Assembly (NCBI RefSeq): GCF_035668035.1
Contig: NZ_JAYMYJ010000090.1
Coordinates: 1-64,000, forward strand
Origin: Thiothrix phosphatis
Lineage (GTDB): Bacteria > Pseudomonadota > Gammaproteobacteria > Thiotrichales > Thiotrichaceae
Reading direction: 5' to 3'
Length of the DNA: 64,000 nucleotides
Part shown: positions 17,900-26,342 of the stretch, piece by piece
How the letters are laid out: every line of letters begins with the position of its first letter
Numbering within the stretch: the stretch's first letter is position 1
Made by a program: the position numbers and the translations under genes
The notes under the pieces: generated by a model
The model's input: only the letters and a program-made list of their open reading frames with translations
What the model was told of the DNA's origin: nothing
Databases searched by the model: none

Positions 17900-18228
17900 G
17901 GCATGGTAACCTCGGGGTGTATCGTTTTTCGACTTACCGCAAGAATAATATTCTATTTTCTGTATGGATGTAAAAAACCTTTTGCGCCGTAACGCCATTC
18001 GTCGGCAGGATGCTTGCGATTGTTCGGGAGCAGGGCACGGGTTCTTTACGGATTCAATTAACATAATTTCAGAAGATAAATTAGCGGTTTCCATACTTTA
18101 CTTATAAATAAAATCGCTCCAATCAATAACTCTCATTTATTAAATGTTTTGTATTTTTCTTTAAGTTAATCCCCGGATAAAGGGGAGCTGGTTCTGTGCG
18201 CACGCATGATGCGGAAAGTTGAGGTCAA
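17900..18228. promoter_or_regulatory. 329-base AT-rich divergent intergenic region (oxyR / flippase)
   Basis: There is no gene here. The region is clearly more AT-rich than its surroundings and should carry the divergent promoters of oxyR and of the Wzx-like gene. A short palindrome CCCC-GGATAAA-GGGG lies near 18171-18185. GAGG at 18218-18221 acts as ribosome-binding site for the ATG at 18229. I cannot identify a convincing OxyR operator (ATAG-N7-CTAT repeats) by eye. Confidence 0.5.
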
Positions 18229-19710
18229 ATGAAAAATGTACAAAGGAATGTCGTTTTTAGCGTTGTGGGGTATGCCCTGCCATTGCTTGCGGCTTTGGCG
18301 ACCATTCCATTTATGGTCAGTAAGTTGGGAACGGAGTTCTACGGTTTGTATGTCATCTGCGTATCCCTGATTGGTTTCATGACGCTTGTCGATCTGGGGG
18401 TTGGGCAGTCAATCATCAAATATGTCGCGGCCTATGAGGCGACTGGCCAGCAGGCAAAAGTCGCGCCAGTCCTGAATGTGTCGCTGTTGGTTTATGTGGC
18501 GCTGGGCGCAGTCAGCGTTGTTCTCCTTTATGCGCTGGCCCCAATGCTGGCGGCACATTTGTATGGTGACCCATACAAACAAATGCTGGCGCAAAAGGTC
18601 TTGCGTATCACCACCCTGCCGTTGTTTTTCAGCTACCTTAACCAGTTTTACCTGAATGTATGCAAGGCGTACCACCGTTTTGACGTACCGGCAGTGATCC
18701 ATAACCTGGGCAATCTGGGCGGGATTGCGGTGGCGACAGCCCTGTTGCTGGCGGACTTTTCTTTGGTTGGGGTCATGTGGGGCTACGTGGCTGTCCAGGC
18801 TCTGGCGTTGGCCAGCGGTTATATTGCCAGCCACAAGGTTTTACCGGCGGGAATTCATCCCTATCCGGTGTTTGACCGGGTTATTTTTGATGAAATTGTC
18901 TCGTTTAGTTTTTATACATTCATGGGGAATTTTTTCAGTTCCCTGACAACCCGGGCTGACAAGCTGCTGATCGGCCTGGTGATAGGGACTGAAGCGGTCA
19001 CTTACTACCAAATACCTTTCACCATTGCCCAAATGGCCAATGGCATTATCCATACCCTGGCGCAGATTGCCTTTCCCCGTTTTAGCGAGATGTCCAGCCT
19101 GAATGACAAAGAGGGATTGTTGGCCTTATACCGGAAAGTGAGTGAGGCCATGTTCCTGATCAGCATGGTGCTGGCGGTCATGATGATTACAGTGGGCGGC
19201 GATTTCCTGGGGTTATGGATTTCCCCAGAGTTTGCGGCGAAGGCTGGCCCCACCTTGCAGATCATTGCGGCGTACTTTTTCCTGCACTCGAATACGGTTG
19301 CGGGCTACTGGGTGTTGCAAGGCAGCGGTCAGGCGAAGCTGACGGCCTTAATTGGCATGGTTGGAATGACTGCCTACTTTATTGGGATTTATTATCTCGG
19401 CGGAAAATACAGTTACAACGGGGTGGCGTTTGCGCTATTTCTGTTGCTGTCAGCAGTCCCGCTGCAATATATGTGGATAAATCGTTACATTGGCCATTCA
19501 TGTATAAATTATCTTGCACAAGTGTTGATGTTTGGATTATTGGGTTATGGCTTGGTGTGTGGGCTGGAATTGTTCAATCAGCAACTGAACAATAGCCTGT
19601 TGGAAATCATCGCCGATGCGGTTTTGATGTTGCTTATGTTGGCATTTGGGTTATGGATAATCCTGGGGGGAGGCAAGGCAGGAAGCGGGAAAACCGGCCT
19701 TCCTGCCTGA
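18229..19710 (+). CDS. Wzx/MATE-like polysaccharide (lipid-linked oligosaccharide) flippase
   Basis: This 493-residue membrane protein has about 12-14 hydrophobic helices and the N-terminal signature of the PST/Wzx family (NVVFSVVGYALPLLAALATI, LGTEFYGLYVICVSLIGFM, LVDLGVGQSIIKYVA). Such proteins flip undecaprenyl-PP-linked repeat units to the periplasm. The gene stands alone on its strand, divergent from oxyR and convergent with ettA 13 bases away. A Wzy polymerase is not next to it; the WaaL/Wzy-type gene at 36095 is a candidate partner. Its 3' end contains a terminator-like hairpin. Confidence 0.85.
   Translation: MKNVQRNVVFSVVGYALPLLAALATIPFMVSKLGTEFYGLYVICVSLIGFMTLVDLGVGQSIIKYVAAYEATGQQAKVAPVLNVSLLVYVALGAVSVVLLYALAPMLAAHLYGDPYKQMLAQKVLRITTLPLFFSYLNQFYLNVCKAYHRFDVPAVIHNLGNLGGIAVATALLLADFSLVGVMWGYVAVQALALASGYIASHKVLPAGIHPYPVFDRVIFDEIVSFSFYTFMGNFFSSLTTRADKLLIGLVIGTEAVTYYQIPFTIAQMANGIIHTLAQIAFPRFSEMSSLNDKEGLLALYRKVSEAMFLISMVLAVMMITVGGDFLGLWISPEFAAKAGPTLQIIAAYFFLHSNTVAGYWVLQGSGQAKLTALIGMVGMTAYFIGIYYLGGKYSYNGVAFALFLLLSAVPLQYMWINRYIGHSCINYLAQVLMFGLLGYGLVCGLELFNQQLNNSLLEIIADAVLMLLMLAFGLWIILGGGKAGSGKTGLPA
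19676..19708. terminator. Hairpin overlapping the flippase stop; convergent terminator with ettA
   Basis: Inverted repeat AGGCAGGAAG / CTTCCTGCCT (10 bp) with a 13-base interior that can pair further (CGG/CCG). It overlaps the last codons of the flippase gene and is followed by a T-run at 19720. It probably ends both converging transcripts. Confidence 0.6.
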
Positions 19711-19723
19711 AACGGGCTGTTTT

Positions 19724-21388
19724 TTAGCTTTTGAGGCGTTTGTACTTGATCCGCTGCGGATGCAGTTCATTGCCGTGGCGGCGTTTGTAATCTTCTTCGT
19801 AGTCGCTGTAGTTGCCTTCAAACCAGGTCGCCTGCGACTCGCCTTCAAACGCGAGGATGTGGGTGGCGATACGGTCCAGGAACCAGCGGTCATGCGAGAT
19901 CACCACCGCGCAGCCAGGGAAGTTGAGCAGCGCTTCTTCCAACGCGCGCAAGGTTTCCACATCGAGGTCGTTGGTCGGTTCGTCAAGCAGCAGCAGGTTG
20001 CCGCCGGACTTGAGCAGCTTGGCCAGATGCACCCGGTTGCGTTCACCGCCGGACAAATCGCCGATGCGTTTCTGCTGGGAGTCGCCCTTGAAGTTGAAGC
20101 GGCCAACATAGGCGCGTGACTGAATTTGATAACCGCCCACCGTCATGATGTCATGCCCGTCCGCAATTTCCTGGAAGACCGTCTTGTTCGGGTCAAGGTC
20201 GTCGCGGGACTGGTCGACATAGGCGATCTTGACGGTTTCACCCACACGGAACGCGCCGGAATCAGGCTGTTCCTGCCCGGTGATCATGCGGAACAGGGTG
20301 GTCTTGCCCGCGCCGTTGGGGCCGATAATGCCGACGATGCCGCCCTTGGGCAGGTTGAAGCTGAGGTTGTCGTACAGCAGGCGGTCGCCGAAGGATTTGC
20401 TGATGCCTTGCGCCTCAATCACCAGGTCGCCAAGGCGCGGGCCGGGGGCGATGTAGATTTCGTTGGTTTCGGCGCGTTTCTGGTAATCGCTGGATGACAG
20501 TTCCTCAAAACGCTGCATGCGCGCCTTGCTTTTGGCTTGGCGGCCTTTGGGGTTGGAACGCACCCAGTCGAGCTCCTCCTTCATCGCCTTCAGGCGGCCT
20601 TGTTCGGATTTCTTTTCCTGCTCCAGACGGCGTTCTTTCTGGTCCAGCCAGGAAGAGTAATTGCCTTCCCATGGAATGCCCTGCCCACGGTCAAGCTCCA
20701 AAATCCAGCCCGCCACATTGTCGAGGAAGTAACGGTCATGGGTGACAGCGACCACGGTGCCGGGGAATTCCTTCAGGAAACGCTCCAACCAGGCGACGGA
20801 TTCGGCGTCGAGGTGGTTGGTTGGTTCGTCGAGGATCAGCATGTCGGGGGAGGACAGCAGCAGGCGGCACAGGGCGACGCGGCGGCGCTCACCACCGGAG
20901 AGCTTGCTGACATCAGCGTCCCAGGGCGGCAGGCGCAGGGCGTCGGCGGCGATTTCCAGGGTGTGGTCCAGATTATGGGCGTCAGCGGCTTGCAGGATAT
21001 TTTCCAGGCGCGCCTGTTCGGCGGCGAGGGCGTCGAAATCGGCGTCCGGGTCGGCGTAGGCGGCGTAGACCTCATCCAGGCGGGCTTGTGCATCCTTGAT
21101 GACGCTTAAACCCTCCTCCACATTGCCGCGCACATCCTTGTCCGGGTTCAGTTGCGGTTCCTGCGGCAGGTAGCCGATATTGATGCCGGGCTGCGGACGG
21201 GCTTCGCCCACAATGTCGGCGTCGATCCCCGCCATGATGCGCAGCAGGGTGGATTTGCCCGCGCCGTTATAGCCGAGCACCCCGATCTTGGCGCCGGGGA
21301 AAAAATTCAGGTAAATGTCCTTGAGGACGAAGCGGTTCGGCGGGACAACCTTGCCGACACCGTTCATGGTGTAAATGTATTGCGCCAT
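19724..21388 (-). CDS. ettA: Energy-dependent translational throttle protein EttA (ABC-F ATPase)
   Basis: This 554-residue ABC-F protein has two nucleotide-binding domains and no membrane part. Walker A sequences are GYNGAGKST (near 39-47) and GPNGAGKTT in the second half, with signature motifs LSGGERRRVALCRLL and LSGGERNRVHLAKLL. EttA binds the ribosomal E site and gates entry into elongation according to ATP/ADP ratio. The arm/linker region (LEQEKKSEQGRLKAMKEELD) and the start MAQYIYTMNGVGKVVPP match EttA rather than Uup or YheS. It is a housekeeping gene inside the polysaccharide region, convergent with the flippase gene. Confidence 0.97.
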   Translation of the reverse strand: MAQYIYTMNGVGKVVPPNRFVLKDIYLNFFPGAKIGVLGYNGAGKSTLLRIMAGIDADIVGEARPQPGINIGYLPQEPQLNPDKDVRGNVEEGLSVIKDAQARLDEVYAAYADPDADFDALAAEQARLENILQAADAHNLDHTLEIAADALRLPPWDADVSKLSGGERRRVALCRLLLSSPDMLILDEPTNHLDAESVAWLERFLKEFPGTVVAVTHDRYFLDNVAGWILELDRGQGIPWEGNYSSWLDQKERRLEQEKKSEQGRLKAMKEELDWVRSNPKGRQAKSKARMQRFEELSSSDYQKRAETNEIYIAPGPRLGDLVIEAQGISKSFGDRLLYDNLSFNLPKGGIVGIIGPNGAGKTTLFRMITGQEQPDSGAFRVGETVKIAYVDQSRDDLDPNKTVFQEIADGHDIMTVGGYQIQSRAYVGRFNFKGDSQQKRIGDLSGGERNRVHLAKLLKSGGNLLLLDEPTNDLDVETLRALEEALLNFPGCAVVISHDRWFLDRIATHILAFEGESQATWFEGNYSDYEEDYKRRHGNELHPQRIKYKRLKS

Positions 21389-21773
21389 TCAATGCTCCAT
21401 AAGCAAAGGCAAAGAAAAGTGGGATTATGCCGCAGATAAACTGGATATTCTATTCGTAGTCAATATTTGTCGGGCGTTTATTGTACATTTATGGCGAAAA
21501 TATTTATTGTGTTAATTTTTATTGGCAACTTGCTGATTACTGTATTAGGGTAAATTAAAGGGCGGTTACTCCAATATCTCATTATCTATTTATAAAAATA
21601 TAAGGTGCATAATCACGCTTTCTATAAAATATTTCACAGTTTTATATAAGGCAACCATGGAATTTTAATCTGTAATTATGTTTTTATTTTTTTGATTAGG
21701 GGAGGTCTATTTGACGAGAATCGTTTATCGATAACTGGTTAGGTTTGTTATTGCTTCCAGGAGGGTATTTGCC
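21389..21773. other. 385-base AT-rich intergenic region upstream of the PAN/Apple gene
   Basis: There is no gene. The stretch is markedly AT-rich compared with the flanks. It carries the ettA upstream region on one side and the leader of the PAN-domain gene on the other. A 7-bp inverted repeat TATAAAA / TTTTATA spaced by 10 bases (21623-21646) could be an operator. A TTGACG box at 21711 has no good -10 partner. A strong AGGAGGG ribosome-binding site (21759-21765) serves the ATG at 21774. The long untranslated leader could host regulation, but I recognise no riboswitch. Confidence 0.45.
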
Positions 21774-22538
21774 ATGTCTGCGTATATTAACAAAACAGTG
21801 TTGTTTCTTGTCATTGCATTGCTGTCAGCACCTGTTATGGCGGTTGATTTCGATTATAAAGGTTTTGGTGGGTGGCGCACCTATGCACAAGATGGTGTTA
21901 CGCCATTGCCTGATGGCAGTGGGGATCGGGGGTTCGCCATTGATCCGGTTGCTTCGCTGGCAGACTGTAAATATGCATGTGGGAATGATCCCATGTGCCA
22001 AGGCGTTGAATTTGTCGATTTTGGGGATGGCCACAACATTTGTGAAATCCACTATGACAAGTTTGCAAAATGTGATGTTGCTGGAGGGACAACGACCAGG
22101 GCTGGTTGGGATGGCTGTTGGGTCAGGAAAGCCACAACCTGCCCATCACAACACTGGGGTAAAGTGACGTTCAGCCTTAAAGACAAGTCGCCAGTACGTG
22201 TTGATAATGGTTATCTTGAGATTGATCCATTGAATAGCAGTAGCCCGGTTTTCGAAGTCTATACCGATGCTGATTGTCGCATACGGTTTAAATCAGAAGA
22301 AAATGGCATGTATGTGAAGACAGTGGGTGGGCATCTGAAAGCTGAAGTGAGTTATTTGAATGATGCAACTTACTATGATGTTGCGGAGAATGCTGATACA
22401 ACCTATTCAATGCAGGACAGTGATTCTAAATACTGGGTTGGATTCACTACCTTGAGTGATGTGTCTATTTATGCTATTGAGCCAACAAAGAATGCGGCTG
22501 ACAATGATTTCATTGTGAAGATCATTGAATGGAAATAG
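21774..22538 (+). CDS. Exported PAN/Apple-domain protein with a C-terminal beta domain
   Basis: This 254-residue protein has a clear Sec signal peptide (residues 1-23, ending ALLSAPVMA). Residues about 55-120 resemble a PAN/Apple domain: cysteines at 65, 69, 75, 90, 100, 115 and 123 with the spacing SLADCKYACGNDPMCQGVEF. Such domains bind proteins or sugars outside the cell. Residues about 128-254 look all-beta, and NGMYVKTVGGHLKA recalls beta-trefoil/fascin-like repeats; this is only a resemblance. The gene is much more AT-rich than its neighbours, stands alone, has an excellent ribosome-binding site and ends in a decamer repeat and a terminator, all consistent with horizontal acquisition. 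The function is unknown. Confidence 0.75.
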   Translation: MSAYINKTVLFLVIALLSAPVMAVDFDYKGFGGWRTYAQDGVTPLPDGSGDRGFAIDPVASLADCKYACGNDPMCQGVEFVDFGDGHNICEIHYDKFAKCDVAGGTTTRAGWDGCWVRKATTCPSQHWGKVTFSLKDKSPVRVDNGYLEIDPLNSSSPVFEVYTDADCRIRFKSEENGMYVKTVGGHLKAEVSYLNDATYYDVAENADTTYSMQDSDSKYWVGFTTLSDVSIYAIEPTKNAADNDFIVKIIEWK

Positions 22539-22540
22539 AT

Positions 22541-22570
22541 GGTTGTTGATTTTTGTTGATTTTTGTTGAT
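22541..22570 (+). repeat. Three tandem decamers after the PAN-domain gene
   Basis: The unit TTTTGTTGAT occurs twice exactly, preceded by the variant GGTTGTTGAT, starting two bases after the stop codon and leading into the terminator. It is probably a slippage-generated repeat. Confidence 0.8.
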
Positions 22571-22575
22571 GGTTG

Positions 22576-22603
22576 GGTGGGCGAATGTATTTATTCGCCC
22601 ACC
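22576..22603. terminator. Bidirectional terminator hairpin between the PAN-domain gene and phosphomannomutase
   Basis: Perfect 11-bp stem GGTGGGCGAAT / ATTCGCCCACC with a 6-base loop, placed between two converging genes. No long U-tract follows on either strand. Confidence 0.75.
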
Positions 22604-22611
22604 TGTATTGT

Positions 22612-23979
22612 TCAAGATAACAGGCCGCTAACTATATTGACCTGTTCCTGCACCAGCGCCGGGTTTCGCCGTGATTCCACATTCAAACGCAGCACTGGCT
22701 CGGTATTGGAGCCGCGCAGGTTGAAACGCCAGTCGGCAAATTCCATGCTCAGGCCATCGGTGGTGTCGGTCACCAGCGGCTGCTGCGCCGCGAAGTGTTC
22801 GCGCACCTTGGCGATGCAGGCTTTGACATCGGCGACGTGGAAGTTGATTTCACCGCTGCACGGATAAGCCTGGATGCGTTCGTCCACCAGTGTGGACAGC
22901 GGTTTGCCCTTGACGCTCATCAGTTGCGCCACCAGCAGCCACGGGATCATGCCGCTGTCGCAGTAGGCGAAGTCGCGGAAATAATGGTGGGCGCTCATTT
23001 CACCACCGTAGATGGCGTCTTCCAAGCGCATCCGCTCCTTGATGAAGGCGTGGCCGGTCTTGGACTGGATCGGTTCGCCGCCCGCCGCTTGCACCACGTC
23101 GATGGTGTTCCAGGTCAGGCGCGGGTCGTGGATGATCTTGGCGCCCGGATGCTGTTGCAGGAAGGCTTCCGCCAGCAGGCCGACGATGTAATAGCCTTCG
23201 ATGAATTCGCCTTGCTCATCAAACAGGAAGCAGCGGTCGAAATCGCCATCCCAGGCGATGCCCATGTCGGCGTTATGCTCCAGCACTGCATTGCGGGTGT
23301 CGGCGCGGTTTTCCGGCAGCAGCGGATTGGGGATGCCGTGCGGGAATGTCCCATCCGGGTCGTTATGCACCTTGATGAAGGTGACGGGGACTTGCAGGCG
23401 CTGGAATTCGGCTTCCAACGCGTCGACCACATGGCCTGCGGCGCCGTTGCCCGCATTCACCACCAGTTTCAGCGGCTTGAGGGACGGCAGGCCGATGTAG
23501 CCGAGCAAGTGTTGCACATAAGCCGCCAGCGTGGATTGCTGGGCCAATGTCCCGCGCTGGCTGACGGGCGGGAAGCTGTTGGTTTCCGCCATGCGCTGGA
23601 TGTCCTTCAGGCCGGTGTCGCCGCTGATCGGCCTGGAGCCTTCGCGCACCAGCTTCATGCCGTTGTAATCCATCGGGTTGTGGCTGGCCGTGACTTCAAT
23701 GCCGCCATCCACGCCCAGATGGAAGGTGGCGAAATAGATTTCCTCCGTGCCGGTCATGCCGATGTCGATGACATCCACGCCCGCATCCTGCAAGCCGTTG
23801 GCCAGCGCCAGCTTGAGCCCTGCGGAGGTCAGGCGCACGTCGCCGCCAACCACGACTTGGCCGCTGCCGCCCACGAATGCGCCATAGGCGCGCCCGATGC
23901 GGTAGGCGATGTCTTCGTTCAGTTCTTCACCCAGTTTCCCCCGGATGTCATAAGCCTTGAAACAGGTTAATGTTTGCAT
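22612..23979 (-). CDS. cpsG: Phosphomannomutase (CpsG/ManB type)
   Basis: This enzyme interconverts mannose-6-P and mannose-1-P, the step before GDP-mannose, and may also act on glucose phosphates. Its 455 residues match E. coli CpsG closely: LTCFKAYDIRGKLGEELNED at the start, the phosphoserine loop GIEVTASHNPMDYNGMK, the metal-binding DGDFDRCFLFDE and the C-terminal phosphate-binding RGSNTEPVLRLNVE. ATG 23979 was chosen over an ATG ten codons upstream because the family starts with this segment. It lies 26 bases downstream of the WbaP-like gene in the same operon. GDP-mannose-derived sugars therefore probably enter the polysaccharide. Confidence 0.95.
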   Translation of the reverse strand: MQTLTCFKAYDIRGKLGEELNEDIAYRIGRAYGAFVGGSGQVVVGGDVRLTSAGLKLALANGLQDAGVDVIDIGMTGTEEIYFATFHLGVDGGIEVTASHNPMDYNGMKLVREGSRPISGDTGLKDIQRMAETNSFPPVSQRGTLAQQSTLAAYVQHLLGYIGLPSLKPLKLVVNAGNGAAGHVVDALEAEFQRLQVPVTFIKVHNDPDGTFPHGIPNPLLPENRADTRNAVLEHNADMGIAWDGDFDRCFLFDEQGEFIEGYYIVGLLAEAFLQQHPGAKIIHDPRLTWNTIDVVQAAGGEPIQSKTGHAFIKERMRLEDAIYGGEMSAHHYFRDFAYCDSGMIPWLLVAQLMSVKGKPLSTLVDERIQAYPCSGEINFHVADVKACIAKVREHFAAQQPLVTDTTDGLSMEFADWRFNLRGSNTEPVLRLNVESRRNPALVQEQVNIVSGLLS

Positions 23980-24005
23980 GATGTGTGTCTCTTGATTGTT
24001 GTGTG

Positions 24006-25364
24006 TCAATAACTGCCCTTTCTCAACAGCACGGCCACGATGGTCTTGGTCAGGATGATCAAGTCCAGTTCCACCGACCAGTTGCGCACATACCAGACAT
24101 CCAGTTGCACGCGCTCGGCATAGCTCAGTTCATTGCGCCCGCTGACTTGCCACAAGCCGGTGATGCCGGGCCTGACCTGCGTGTAATAGTCGATATATTC
24201 ACCATAGGCAACAATTTCTTCCTCGATGATGGGCCGTGGGCCCACCAGCGACATTTGCCCGCGCAGCACATTGACCAGTTGCGGCAGTTCGTCCAGCGAA
24301 GTGCGGCGCAGGAAACTGCCGATGCGGGTGATGCGCGGGTCATTCTTCAGTTTGCGGTCGCGCTCCCATTCTTCACGGGCGGCGGGGTCGGATTCAAGGA
24401 TTTTTTCCAGTTGCCGGTCGGCGTCGACCCGCATGGTGCGGAACTTGTAAATCTTGAATGGCTTGCCGTCCAGGCCGATGCGTTTTTGTTTGAAGATGGG
24501 TTTGCCATCCGTCGCCTTCCATACCCAGACGTACACGCCAAACAGGAAGGGTGCCAGCGCCAGCGTCAGGGCGAGTGCCAGCACAAAATCGGACAGGTGT
24601 TTGAAGGCCCGGTCACTATCGCTCAACAAATTGTTGCGGACAAAGAAAATCAGGCCTTTCTGGTTGATTGAGTTGAACACTTCCGCATTGAACATCGGCG
24701 ATGAGGTCATGCGCGGCACCAGCAGTATCCGCTTGACCTTATGCTGGATCTGGTCCATCAGGTGAAACATGTGCTCCATGCCGGTGTTTTCCAGCATGAT
24801 GATGGTGGCGAAGAAATGTTCGTTCTCCAGTGCCTTGGAAACCGCCACCTGCAAGCCTTCGGGCGAGTGGTGGTTGAGGTTAAGGGTCTGCCCAATATCG
24901 AAGCCAAACGGGTTGTCAACGGCCAGCCATTGCTGGGCGTCCGTGCAGGCTTCCTCGTCACAAATCAGCAGCACCCGTTCCCGCAGCAGGGGATGTTGGA
25001 GGAAGCGCCGTTTCAGGTAGTAAATCCAAATGGGCAGCAACAGGTTCAGGCTGAAAAAGGTCAGGATGATCATGCGTGAATACTGGTCTGCCTGTTTGAG
25101 CATGGACAGCAGGGCGAAATTGATCACCACAGCGAAGAGGTTGCCTTTGATGATCAGCCAGGTTTCCGAGGTCGTCACCATGCGTCGGGTGAGCAAGCGC
25201 AAGTAAAAGAAAATCAGCAGATAGACCATGATCTGCCACAGGTATTTGCTGGTGGGGTGGGCGTAAATGTCCGGCAACAGCCATTCCGCCAGACCGCGTG
25301 CCAGCAGCAGGTTCAGCACTAACAGCAGGGTGTACAGGGTCAGCTTGAACAGGGTATATTTCAT
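24006..25364 (-). CDS. Polyprenyl glycosylphosphotransferase (WbaP/WcaJ-type initiating sugar transferase)
   Basis: This 452-residue membrane enzyme has four N-terminal hydrophobic segments (about 5-115), a central soluble domain (LLICDEEACTDAQQW), a further membrane segment near 195-215 and the C-terminal bacterial sugar transferase domain. That domain carries KIYKFRTMRVDAD, TRIGSFLRRTSLDELPQL, GPRPIIEEEIVAYGEYI and VRPGITGLWQVSGRNELSY. It transfers a hexose-1-phosphate (Gal or Glc) to undecaprenyl phosphate, giving a second initiation route beside the WecA-like enzyme. Its start is only 26 bases from the divergent GT2 gene. It heads an operon with cpsG. Confidence 0.92.
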   Translation of the reverse strand: MKYTLFKLTLYTLLLVLNLLLARGLAEWLLPDIYAHPTSKYLWQIMVYLLIFFYLRLLTRRMVTTSETWLIIKGNLFAVVINFALLSMLKQADQYSRMIILTFFSLNLLLPIWIYYLKRRFLQHPLLRERVLLICDEEACTDAQQWLAVDNPFGFDIGQTLNLNHHSPEGLQVAVSKALENEHFFATIIMLENTGMEHMFHLMDQIQHKVKRILLVPRMTSSPMFNAEVFNSINQKGLIFFVRNNLLSDSDRAFKHLSDFVLALALTLALAPFLFGVYVWVWKATDGKPIFKQKRIGLDGKPFKIYKFRTMRVDADRQLEKILESDPAAREEWERDRKLKNDPRITRIGSFLRRTSLDELPQLVNVLRGQMSLVGPRPIIEEEIVAYGEYIDYYTQVRPGITGLWQVSGRNELSYAERVQLDVWYVRNWSVELDLIILTKTIVAVLLRKGSY

Positions 25365-25390
25365 GATTTAGTTATAGAAAAGTCATCACT

Positions 25391-26335
25391 TTGAATCGAA
25401 GCGCCAGTCCAGGGGTCGCCATTCTGCTTTGCACTTATAACGGTCAGCCATATTTGCACGCCCAGCTCGATTCCATTGCCACCCAGTCCTCTCCTCACTG
25501 GTGCATTTGGGCGTCTGACGATGGTTCGCGAGATAATACCCTCACAATTCTGGCTGAGTATAGGTCAAAATGGCCTGCCGGGTGCCTATCTATTGTTCAT
25601 GGGCCGGGGAACGGGTTCGTGGCAAATTTTCTGTCGCTTGCCTGTAATGCCGAAATTCAGGCCAACTACTATGCGTTTTGCGATCAGGACGACATTTGGG
25701 AAACGGACAAGCTGCAACGGGCGCTGGATTGGTTGCAGACGGTTCAGGATGGCGTTCCTGCGCTCTACTGTGCACGCACACGGCTGGTCGATGCTGAAAA
25801 CCGTGAAATCGGCTTGTCCCCGCTGGCGGTCAGGCCGCTCTGTTTTGTCCATGCCCTGACGCAAAACCCTGCCAGCGGCAACACGATGGTGTTCAACCAC
25901 GCCGCCTGCGCCTTGTTGAGGCAAGCGGGCGCAAATGTGGAGGTGGTGGCGCATGACTGGTGGTTGTATTTGCTGGTGACAGGTGCGGGTGGCGCGGTGT
26001 TTTATGACCCTGTCCCGAGCCTGCGTTACCGCCAGCATGGCGGCAATTTGGTGGGGATGAAGCGCAACTGGTTGGCGCGCTTGCTGCGCCTGCGCACGTT
26101 GCGGGAGGTGTGGCAGGGAAATTTCAGGCAGGGCAATGACCGTCATATACGCGCTTTACAGCAAGGGCATGTTACACTCACACCGCAAAACCGGTTGATG
26201 CTGGACAACTTTGTCCGTGCGCGAAGCCGCTGGCTGCTGCCCCGCTTGTGGGGGTTGTGGCAAGTGGGTGTTTACCGCGAACCGTTGTGGAGCCATGTGG
26301 GGCTGATAGCCGCCGCCATTTTCAAGAAGATTTAA
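25391..26335 (+). CDS. Family 2 glycosyltransferase (rhamnosyltransferase-like)
   Basis: This 314-residue GT-A enzyme begins with the nucleotide-binding strand VAILLCTYNGQPYLHAQLDS and has ASDDGSRDNTLTIL, FCDQDDIWETDKLQ (DxD-like metal site) and a C-terminal HDWWLYLLVTGAG segment. This pattern is common in dTDP-rhamnosyl or galactosyl transferases of O-antigen clusters. The donor is not determined. The start is TTG 25391; no in-frame ATG precedes the conserved core. It is the first gene of a plus-strand run GT2-wzm-wzt-fusion enzyme-epimerase, with 7 bases to wzm. Confidence 0.85.
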   Translation: MNRSASPGVAILLCTYNGQPYLHAQLDSIATQSSPHWCIWASDDGSRDNTLTILAEYRSKWPAGCLSIVHGPGNGFVANFLSLACNAEIQANYYAFCDQDDIWETDKLQRALDWLQTVQDGVPALYCARTRLVDAENREIGLSPLAVRPLCFVHALTQNPASGNTMVFNHAACALLRQAGANVEVVAHDWWLYLLVTGAGGAVFYDPVPSLRYRQHGGNLVGMKRNWLARLLRLRTLREVWQGNFRQGNDRHIRALQQGHVTLTPQNRLMLDNFVRARSRWLLPRLWGLWQVGVYREPLWSHVGLIAAAIFKKI

Positions 26336-26342
26336 TATAAAC

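Noticed and set aside
17900..18094. A 65-codon N-terminal extension of OxyR
   Set aside because: It is AT-rich promoter-like sequence with no homology to the family; the LysR helix-turn-helix begins at 17899.
21745..22167. 140-codon frame overlapping the PAN-domain gene
   Set aside because: It is in another frame of the same strand. The signal peptide, ribosome-binding site and cysteine pattern support the frame starting at 21774.
22795..23970. 391-codon plus-strand frame opposite phosphomannomutase
   Set aside because: It is antisense to every CpsG motif, and its translation is rich in His, Ala and Gly without domains.
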